Source: Choristoneura fumiferana (taxonomy: Eukaryota > Arthropoda > Insecta > Lepidoptera > Tortricidae). Taken from it: 64,000 nucleotides of DNA. The stretch is taken from assembly GCF_025370935.1 (NCBI RefSeq), contig NC_133476.1, positions 7,802,240 to 7,866,239 on the forward strand, read 5' to 3'. The notes under the pieces were generated by a model. It was given only the letters and a program-made list of their open reading frames with translations. It searched no databases and was not told the origin of the DNA. Below are positions 55,342 through 64,000 of this stretch, piece after piece. A program made the position numbers and the translations under genes. How positions within the stretch are numbered: the stretch's first letter is position 1; each line of letters starts with the position of its first letter.

Positions 55342-57418
55342 GTAATAATAAGAAATACGCGTATCACACGTATTTAATTCAAAATGTATGTTCTGGCATT
55401 AGCACGTAAAAGTAAACCCGATGATCATTAAATAATATATTTTTTTTCCTATTCAAAATAACTAGCTTTCTTCCCTTTTTGGCTGAGGTATATAAATTTT
55501 CTGAAGAGACGAGCACCTACTTTATATTATCCTGTTATTTATTATACGTATAAAAGAGTAAATTGACTGACGACTGAATGACTGATTGTCAGACAACACA
55601 CCTAAACTACTGAAGCTAGTAAAGAGTTGAAATTTAGCCAACGAAGTATTTCTCGAGCATAATTTAAGTGCACTAAGACTGAATATTTGCAAAATTTCCG
55701 TTAGATACCTAGGGAATAAAAGGGTTTTATATTTTGGATTCAAAGTGGTCATATCTCGGTAGTAAGCAACTATAACTATAACAGACTTCTGGCATGGAAG
55801 TATTGCTAAATTATTTTGCATTTTCAAATTTCGATAGCTCTATGCCAGTAATTAATGTGTTCCTACAAAAATGGTGATGAATTTCTTTCCTCACCGCACC
55901 GGAATGTTTTTCCAGCAAATCAATTCAAAGGAATGATTTATGTTTAACAAAACAAAACTCATTTCAACGGTCGAGTTTTTGTTCCATTGCGCAATTTTTG
56001 TTTGTTGATCGGATAAATCGCTGATATGAAGGTTAAATACGTTAGATTGGAAACAGGTAATGATTTATGTACTGTAATAAATTCAAATACTATATTGAAT
56101 TTCAACTTCAGTAACTATATTATCCACATTTTGATTTCATTAGATTCACTCGTTCAGCTAAATTTAATCTGTCCTCGTTAATTTTTCGTACCTAATAGTT
56201 AATGGAGTAGCCATTTTGAAATTGGCGTAGCCTAAAAATAGCCTGTTCTACAAAATACACGCCACGATTGATTCCCTTCAAGTTTTGAAACGGAAAGTCA
56301 ATATATAAGGCTCATGCGACGACGTAGGTAACAAGCGAAATTACATAGTTGAACAACAAAGTGGTGCGCGAAGAACAAACAAGTCAAATATCACGGGGCC
56401 CGAGAGCCCTGAAGGCGACTCTAACTCCCGGTACATACAACTATACCACCAACAAACATTGATCTGAGTCAATCATTTTTGTAGCGATATTTGATGCGCC
56501 AATATTATTGTTTGCGTTGTGTCGGAACTAAGCAAACTATTCAATTATGTTCGTAATTGATTAATAAAGTTTCACTCCAGCACACGAATGGCTATATGCC
56601 GTAGCTGGGTTCCACTTAAGTACTGTTACGTTTAATTTGATAAAGTCAGCCTTCGGCAATGTTACGCTTCGAATAACTAAGGACACAAAATACACAGGTA
56701 CCTACCTACTACCAACGGATTAACTCCATATGCTAATGAATTATCTCTACGCACGTAGTTATATTGATTTGTAGCAACGTTAATACATCACGGATTTTGA
56801 GTTGTTTTAGGATCAAACTTAATCTGGATAAACGGAACGTTCTTATTTAATTGCTCATAAATACCGTTTCGGATAAAGAGAGGCAACAAAATCAGTGTTC
56901 TTGCCCACACGTAGATCCGAGTACGTTTTGTACGTGACCGCAAAGATGTCTTCCAATGCTTTTCTGTAGCCGATTAAGTTGGTCTAGAAGTAATAAAGTT
57001 TTATCAATATTCATGACGATAAGGCCTGGTAATTTGGGGATAGAGTTGGCTCTTTTCTTTCTTTTATTACTTAAGTTCATTAAGTTAAGTACGATCATAA
57101 AGGTGTTGCTTATGCTTAGAAAAATATCTAGCCCAACAGCTTGTTATTCAACCGCTTTGTTCTTATGTATATATAATGAAATGAAATGATTTTTTTTATT
57201 TGCATTAAACGGCATAATATACAGATAACATTTCCCTAATTAGTTTTCTCAATTATACACATATGTGCCTAAATCTTATACGAACATAATTACAGTCTTC
57301 AAATTCAAATATGTCATTCGTGTCTTTTTGCGTTTGTTGCTTTTAATCCAAATTTATACGCAAAGTTGTTTTTGAATCTCTAATATCGAAACATAGCAGT
57401 TCTTTGAAATTATATACC
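55342..57418 (+). other. Start of intron 2 of the Ras-like gene; no other feature seen
   Basis: GTAATAATAAG follows the exon at 55342. The frame runs on for 12 codons to a stop at 55375, so unspliced RNA would give a truncated GTPase. The rest is AT-rich DNA with no coding exon or clear repeat that I could support. I looked on the + strand for the G5 (SAK-like) motif and a C-terminal exon up to 64000 and did not find one. Confidence 0.5.
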
Positions 57419-57645
57419 TACTAGCTTTTTCCGCGGCTTCGCCCGCGTGGAATTCGATTATCGCACGCTGTTCCCTCGGGAACTGTGCATTTTTCCGGGA
57501 TAAAAAGTAGCCATGTCACCCTCTGGCCCGTAAAATGTCTATGCCAAAAATCATGTCGATCCGTCGCTCCGTTTCGATGTGAAAGACGGACAAACATACA
57601 AACATAGAAACACACAAACTTTCGCATTTATAATATTAGTATGGA
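57419..57645 (+). repeat. 'tagcttttgcccgcg' family, short complete-looking copy
   Basis: Starts 'actagctttttccgcggctt', contains 'ttccgggataaaaagtagcc' and ends 'tcgcatttataatattagta'. This shows both ends of the family in 227 bases. Confidence 0.65.
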
Positions 57646-58339
57646 TTACAAAACTTCGTTACAGTCGCGTAAAAAAGTGTATTTATGACTGTTATTACCT
57701 TCTCTTTCGTTAACTCTCATTTATATAAAAATTGCATTTCAGTTAGTTAATATCATCATCACTCCCTAGTTATTGGTATGTCTGTTTAACCCTATGTTTT
57801 CATTTAAGGGCTCTCAAATAGATAGATTTTAGTTCAAACCTGCGCTCGTTCTTCTGAGTTTTTCGGAATTTATGAGCGTAATTAGATTTGTAATTTACCA
57901 CGAGCCTTTTGGTGATGGAGACCAGCACACACTTGCGAAGCAATTTTATAGTGTACACCTGAATTTCCTGTTACTGACAGCACCATCTGTTATTTCATAT
58001 TAAAAGTCAATGATTTAATATCCTAATAAATTATTAAGTAAGGAGTTAGTTGCTAAATAATTGAATTAAATGAATCTTTGTCTTTAGTTCTCTTATATAA
58101 ATAAATAAAATTGACTGTTTCAATAAAATTTATTCTTATTCTTATTATACCTCGAAGGCGGCCCTATAATAAAATAGCGCGCTCTGTATTGGCTTAAATA
58201 TTCTATTATGTAATATTCTATTAATTATTTAAACACGGAGATTTCTTCTTAAAACAGATCCTCCTATTAAATCACCATTAATCGTCTTTTCAGTAAAGAT
58301 AGAGTAAAACGAAACGACGGAGTAAGTCAAAGTCAATAT
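57646..58339. other. SINE fragment in otherwise plain sequence
   Basis: 57830-57970 (+) keeps 'agttcaaacctgcgctcg', 'tctgagtttttcggaattta' and 'gcgaagcaatttta' from the SINE body. The rest is AT-rich. Confidence 0.5.
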
Positions 58340-58528
58340 TCACCTGTTGCCCAGCATTTCAGCTATCTGATGTGTTATATGTACGGGGCAAGTTGCAATT
58401 CGTTCGTGGTGTGGGCGAGATTGAATTTCCGCTACGGTGGCGGCCACGTCTCGGATACGGGTATGACGGGGACGCTGTCCGCGAGGCGGCAACTCCACAC
58501 ACTGGGTTATATTGTATTGTAAAACTCT
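58340..58528 (-). other. Unassigned open frame with exon-like features
   Basis: 61 codons are open on the - strand, with much higher GC than the flanks. The peptide contains VELPPRGQRPRHTRIRDVAA and RPHHERIATCPVHITHQIAE. Just before the stop is CAACAG/GTGAAT, a good splice donor (exon end at 58344). A possible acceptor (AACCCAG at about 58505) has a poor pyrimidine tract, and there is no ATG. I do not recognise the product. It may be an exon of a - strand gene, a processed fragment or part of a repeat. Confidence 0.25.
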
Positions 58529-59552
58529 TCATTGTACATAAAAACACATGAAATTTACACACTTTACACACATTTCCCATAATACTCGGTGAAGGCCGTA
58601 TTAGTGCTCCTCAATGCAACATGCTATTAACCCTTTAGTGGGTAACGGCAAGATATTTGCGGTCATACGACTCAGATATTTTATTTTTTTCTCAATGAAC
58701 GTGTTGTTAGTTAATATAACTTTTGGTTCGCATAAGAGAACATACTCGTACCAATTTACGAAAAAAATAATAGCAGATAAACGTTATTCCAACCCATGTT
58801 AAATGATGATTCTTAGGCCTGAACTTAGATTTTTAACTATTCCTTACAATTGAACAAAAATGTTTGTAAATAAAATTTTGTTTGCTGGATTTATCCGATA
58901 GTCACAATTCTCTACTTTCAGAGACAAGATTGGCGATATAAAGTTTGAAGAAAAAAAATCTGTTATTTGATAATTTTAAAAAATGAAGACGGCAATATAT
59001 TTGCCACTATCCGTTAAGTGTCTGGTGTTTATTAAAGGAAAGGGTGGGTTGGGCTACAATTGTTATTGATTTATATATGGAGCAATAGCTTAATTCAATA
59101 CTTCAAATGGCCCGATATGCTCTTGCTCGGTTATTTATTTGAAAGAATTCAGTTTTAAGTTAAATAAAGGTTTTCATTATTTCTTATCATCTATTGGTTT
59201 TTAATTTATTTATTTTAGATACGTCGTGCCACCCGTAGTTCCCCCGGCAAACTGACATGACGGTCTTGTCACTTAATGCCCTTGGCTGATAGCGGCAAAC
59301 ATATTGCCGTCTCATAATTCGGAAACCCTGCAATAATATATACATTTCTCTTTCTCAAAAATCATAAAAAAAATCATTCATGCTGTGCGTATCGTTAAAG
59401 TTCTCGATTCATTGCTTTAAAAAAATAATGGTCAAAGGGTTAATGAAGAATTAGATCATTATAGGAGAATGACCCAGTATTTAGTACATACACGTTTAGT
59501 TAGGTTATTTAACGTCCAATCAAAATCTAGCAGGTCGGATTTCACCTATTTT
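58529..59552. other. No recognisable feature
   Basis: AT-rich intron sequence; 'gtacataaaaacacatgaa' and neighbouring bases resemble LINE tails only loosely. Confidence 0.35.
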
Positions 59553-60160
59553 TAGGGTTCCGGAGCTAAAACGGCAAAAACGGAACCCTTATAGTTTCGC
59601 CATGTCTGTCTGTCTGTCTGTGTCTGTCTGTCTGTCTGTCCGTCCGTCCACGGCTTTGCTCAGGGACTATCAATGCTAGAAAGCTGTAATTTTGCAGGAA
59701 TATGTATGTAAACTATGTTGACAAAATGGTTTAATTTAATAATTATTTTTTTTTAGTGTACCTCCCATAGAGGTAAAGTGGGGGTGATTTTTGTGTGGGG
59801 TATCGTTGAATAGCTCTTTCAAAATCATTAGGGGGTTGCTAAAACGATTTTTCGATTCAGTGATATTTTTGCGAAATATTCAACTAGCGTCCCCCCCCCC
59901 TCTAAAATCTAAACCAGTTGGTGGAATTTTTTTTAAAAAATCAGAATGGTATCAAACTTTCAAGGAAAACTTTAACGGCTAAGTTTCCTTGAGAATTATT
60001 AGCAGTTTAAGAGTAAATAGCAGCCTAAGGTATAAAATATACCTAAACTTGGAAGATTCCGTATAAAATACGAAATTGTTAGAAAAATATTACTTATTTT
60101 TTTCGTAATGGCTACGGAACCCTATTTTGGGCGTGTCCGACATGCTCTTCGCCGGTTTTT
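59553..60160 (+). repeat. Longest copy of the 'ggccggttttt' repeat family
   Basis: Starts 'tatttttagggttccggagc', followed by (TGTC)n at 59603-59646, 'cacggctttgctcagggact', a C10 run at 59892-59902, 'cgtaatggctacggaaccct' and 'gggcgtgtccgacatgctct'. The frame at 59791-59982 is a by-product. Confidence 0.7.
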
Positions 60161-60830
60161 AGTAATAAGATTTGCTTGAAATTTGGCAACTACCTATGTA
60201 GTTCGGATTGCAAAGAAGCAGGTATAGTCAACAAAAAGGACCGTCAGCAAAAAGCTTGTTTAAAATGTATTTCTTGCTAAACTTTGTTATATAAGCTGCT
60301 GAATAAAATATAAACGCTATTGGATCAATTTGTACCTAATGTCGTACAAACACAAATTTTTGAGTGAACCTGTTTACCATCAGTTTATTAGAAATATTTC
60401 TGATATCGACTTTGTAGACTTCCCAATTCAGAATAAAAACCAACGGTAATTTTGTGATCCGGTCGGCAAGGTCGTTTTCGACTACACAGAATTGGCTGTT
60501 TCAAAAAAATACGCTTGTTGAGAGTTTCTTTGCAAAAATGATTTAGACAATCAAATTCGTTAACGGCCCAGGAGAAAATAAGCTACTGCTTTAAAGACAT
60601 TTCCATTGGTACTTAAGTGAAAATATTTCAATAAAATACGTTTATCCTCTAGAGGATTGAACGATGGTGGATTCGGATTGAATTTAAAGTAAGATCAAAA
60701 TGTCAATAAAGTAGGCTAAGCTGTGCCAGAACCTCTTATACTAGTACCAACTTGTACCTACCTTAAATTTGTCGAAATAATCGTGCTTATAAACATGAGG
60801 CAGTATTAGTAGTATTGGTCTAAAGCCGAG
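60161..60830. other. Repeat end and plain sequence
   Basis: 60180-60265 ('gtagttcggattgcaaagaa', 'gtcaacaaaaaggaccgtca') resembles 62740-62795 and the reverse of 42100-42150: a small hairpin-type family. Otherwise nothing. Confidence 0.4.
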
Positions 60831-60966
60831 TTTAGACGTGTAAGAAAAATCGTGCAAGTTGCATTACATTGCGAGGCCGTAAAGTCAACGAGTTTGTAGT
60901 GGTCAATCGAGTGCCGCAATGTAATGCAACTTGCAAGATTTTTCTTGCAAGTTTAAACTCGGCTTA
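60831..60966. mobile_element. MITE, about 54-bp arms
   Basis: TAAAGCCGAGTTTAGACGTG at 60831 pairs with the end at 60966 (reverse complement TAAGCCGAGTTTAAACTTGC). The arms continue through GTTGCATTACATTGCG with few mismatches. Confidence 0.75.
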
Positions 60967-61397
60967 GTGCTCGCTAATTGGATACAATTGCATCAGTTTC
61001 CGCAAAAAGAAGTGGTAAAAATAATTGTGATTCCGGGTGCGTGTGATGGCCAAGTCAATCTTAAACAGATGACCATAATGCCCCGTGAAAACTTCATCAA
61101 ATCCGGCACAGCTTTATTTATAGGTACATAAGGTGCTGTTTATGTAAGGAATAAAATAACTTTCCTGAACAGCAAACAAACAACAGAGTTCATAGTTCCG
61201 CTGAACGGACTCCCTGTGCGGATAATGTTCCCGACATCCGTAATAGTGTCCGTAGCACAATGTTAAATGTCCGGCGCAGCTCTGAGCTTTTGGAAAATTC
61301 ACTTGCGCTATAATATTTTTGCTGGTTGACTACTAACTTAAGGGACCATATATATTAAACTTTGCTCTTTGTTGATTATAACAAGCTTTTATTTAAC
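60967..61397. other. Unassigned, slightly GC-richer stretch
   Basis: 61127-61310 has a - strand frame with a cysteine-rich segment (CAGHLTLCYGHYYGCREHYP ... CC). There is no recognised family, no ATG in a good place and no clear splice sites. Not called as a gene. Confidence 0.25.
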
Positions 61398-62638
61398 ACT
61401 AGCTTTTACCCGCGGCTTCGCACGCGTAAACTATTCGGTCTGGTAGTTGCAATTGAAATTTTCGGGATTTTACAAAATTCCCCTGGAAATTTCCAAAATT
61501 TATATCGTGGTCTTCATTGAGGTTGTGTTGTGAATAACTGTACAAAATTCAAGACTCTAAACCCAGTGCTAAAATTTCAAAATTTTTCCCTATCCAAATT
61601 CAAATTCATATCATTTATTCAGTAAATAGGCCGCAATGGGCACTTTTACACGTCATTTTTTTAAATACCAGCACTTTCGGAAAGACCATCATTGCCAAGA
61701 AGAATGCGCCGCAAGAAGCTTGGCAGAAAGTCATTTTTTCAAAATAAAATAAGTACAAATAAAATACTTAAAAACTACAGTACCTAAGTATACAATTAAA
61801 GAAAAAAATACAAAATAATAATAACAATAATACACGGATTTATGGGGTCCCTTAGTAACAAAACTATCCCGTGGAAATATCGGGATAAAAAGTAGCGTAT
61901 GTGTTATTCCAGACGTCCGGCTACCTACATACCAAATTTCATGCCTCTAAGCCCAGCGGTTGTTATTTCGAGATTTTATCCCTATCTCGTGGGAATATTG
62001 GAATAAAAAGTAGCCTATGTGTTATTCCAGAGGTCCAGCTACCTACATACCAAATTTCATGGCTCTAAGCCCAGTGGTTGTTATTTCGAGATTTTATCCC
62101 TAGTTATCCCGTGGGAATATCGGGTCAAAAAGTAACTTAAGTGTTATTCCAGATGTTCAGTTACCTACATACCAAATTTCATGACTCTAAACCCAGCGGT
62201 TATTATTTCGAGATTTTATCCCTATCCCGTGGGAATATCGGAATAAATAGTAGCCTATGTGTTATTTCAGAGGTTCAGCTACCTACACACTAAATTTCAT
62301 GGCTCTAAGCCCAGCGGTTGTTATTTCAAGATTTTATCCCTAGGTATCCCGTGGGAATATCGGGTCAAAAAGTCACCTATGTTTTATTCCAGACGTCCAA
62401 CTACCTACATACCAAATTTCATGACTCTAAGCCTAGCGGTTGTTATTTCGAGGTTTTATCCCTATCCCGTGGGAATATCGGGATAAAAAGTATCCTATGT
62501 TTTAATCCAGGTTATAAACTAACTTTCCGCCAAATTTCATCCAAATCCGTCCAGCCGTTTAAGCGTGAAAAAGTAACAAACATACTCACTCACTCACTCA
62601 CTCACTCACAAACTTTCACAATTATAATATTAGTAGGA
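61398..62638 (+). repeat. 'tagcttttgcccgcg' family copy with six tandem units
   Basis: Starts 'actagcttttacccgcggct' and ends with (CTCA)n at 62584-62608 and 'cacaattataatattagtag'. Between 61860 and 62520 are six units of 118-123 bases with 'tcccgtgggaatatcggg', 'ctacctacataccaaatttc' and 'taagcccagcggttgttatt'. Even and odd units form two types, giving a 241-base period. A LINE tail is inserted at 61596-61845. Confidence 0.75.
61596..61845 (-). mobile_element. LINE 3' end inserted in the repeat
   Basis: 'catttattcagtaaataggc', 'cgcaatgggcacttttacac' and 'cagcactttcggaaagacca' are the reverse of a common LINE C-terminus/3' UTR. It is followed by A-rich sequence. Confidence 0.5.
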
Positions 62639-64000
62639 TTCTTTTAAGCAAGTTGTCTTCAAGTAAGTAAATTGTCTTCTTGCAAGTAGAAATACAGCGA
62701 TTCTATTTTTCTCATTTAAAACTTTATATGGACATTTAGTTTGGATGACAATGCAAGGACAGTCAACAAAAATTACAAGTTAGCAAAAAGCTTTACCAAC
62801 ACGTCTTTACGTGCGACTGTTATGTAAAGTGCAGGATCGTTTTTGATCGTGAAGTGCAGCCTTGCTAAATATTCATTCCCATATTTGCCCAAAACACCCG
62901 CCGCCGAAAACGTACGACGTGCCAATATCTGCTGTCTATCTGAGTACTTTAACAAATGGATTCGACGCTCAGATTCCAGTTTATGGCAAACTTCCAACAA
63001 AAATTAAATGAAACTTTACCAAAAATTTAAGTTTCGATCATCGAAATATACCTATCTGGGTTATTATAACAGCTATGCAATCGATATTTTCAATGTAAGT
63101 TCGGTTATCATTGTAGTAAGAAGCTTTGCAGAAAGAACTATGGAGAGAGATAATGAATCTCTATAATATTGGTGTTGTGAATGAAATGAAACCTTATTAC
63201 CAATGAATTAAAGAATCGTGTAATCGTTCATGCTAATAAAATATAATTTAATACCTAATCAATTTTCTTTGCAAGACCTTTTTTCTCATTATCATCATCG
63301 TTGTGCTTGACAACAATAACTCTACTAGTAAATGATGATGAAGCACTTGCTAAACCAAGCTCTACTAGTGGGCACCGCGTGCTATTTTTAAATTAAGGAT
63401 CTACTTGTGAAACTATAAAATAAAGACCGTAATTCTTAACCTTGATCGGAAGACCCAAAATTACTTCTGCTCAATTTTGATGCGGAACGAATCTTTTAGA
63501 TACTTACCCCGAAAGTTTTAACGGATTTCGATTTAAGTTTGAGTAGTTAGAAATTATTGACTAAACTTTAGGTAGGTGCTCATGCTTTATGAGCCGGTTA
63601 TAAAGGAACACTCGGTAATGTTTGCGAGAGGTCACTTCAGATCTGTCCGCCGCAGTAATGGAAATGTTATATACCTTTTGTATTAACGCTTTGTCTTACA
63701 GTTACGCGTTAAAGCGTGGCTTGGTTATATAAGGGTTTGTTGGAGTATAGAGCCATTAGTTTACACATGCTGTAAACCGTAATTTATTTAGCTAGTCAAA
63801 AGAAATGCTTGCAGAGGTACAATGAAAGAAACATGTTTTAAATTAATCGGTAAATGTTTTTCTCAAACATCCAAGGAAATGTCGTCCTTAACTTCGTGAT
63901 CATAGAACGCCGATCATGGAATTTCATACAATATTGCCGGCCAAGGCCAGCAAAGAGATTTTCTTTTGATTCAGTGGGTTTTATTTCTTTTATTGACTAA
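62639..64000. other. End of window; no supported gene
   Basis: 62740-62795 resembles the small family at 60180-60265. On the - strand 62773-63000 is a 75-codon frame with balanced codon use (ARRTFSAAGVLGKYGNEYLA) that I do not recognise. The remainder is AT-rich. The next exon of the Ras-like gene was not found here. Confidence 0.35.

Noticed and set aside
54964..55377. Ras-like protein as a single-exon ORF starting at 54964
   Set aside because: The codon at 54964 is GTG, the frame is open upstream to a good splice acceptor, and the end lacks G5; GTAATA after 55341 is a donor, and reading on gives only a 12-codon tail.

Overview
The window looks like a piece of a lepidopteran (moth or butterfly) nuclear chromosome. 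It is AT-rich and almost free of long open frames. It is packed with interspersed repeats that I recognise as typical of Lepidoptera: a tRNA-derived SINE with a GAT/CAT tail, fragments of non-LTR reverse transcriptase, families that begin with a 'tagcttttgcccgcg' type end, families that end in 'ccgacgcaaaaagaggggtgtta', and many short elements with long inverted repeats. I see nothing bacterial: no operons, no CRISPR, no closely packed genes.

One gene can be supported, on the + strand. Its first coding exon is at 32916-33004 and its second at 54909-55341, separated by an intron of 21,904 bases. Exon 1 ends two bases into a codon and exon 2 supplies exactly the third. The joined frame gives 174 residues: a short basic N-terminal extension followed by a Ras-superfamily GTPase domain from the P-loop to the NKxD motif. 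The fold and the LDILDTSG...FPAMRALS segment resemble the RASD/Dexras-Rhes group. The remainder (G5 motif and C-terminus) lies past a splice donor at 55342 and I could not find it before the window ends.

Layout: 1-32450 is intergenic and made largely of repeats. It holds a foldback element (2256-2724), hairpin MITEs (6471-6720, 24913-25044), a solo LTR-like insertion with its own core promoter and a 22-bp minisatellite (12093-13437), a LINE fragment split by an inverted-repeat element that itself contains a SINE (16573-18345), and an eight-fold tandem array (19685-20916). A 1.1-kb inverted-repeat element with a 9-bp target duplication (31303-32446) sits just upstream of the GC-rich promoter region of the Ras-like gene. 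The long intron contains more MITEs, SINEs and LINE remnants. It also carries the most unusual object here: a 1367-bp head-to-head composite of 383-bp units, each carrying a tRNA-like sequence, bounded by a 13-bp target-site duplication (49921-51287). The region after exon 2 (55342-64000) is the start of another intron with further repeats, including a six-copy tandem array with dimeric periodicity (61860-62520).

All family assignments were made by eye from motifs and memory; no database search was possible. Boundaries of repeats without a visible target duplication are approximate.
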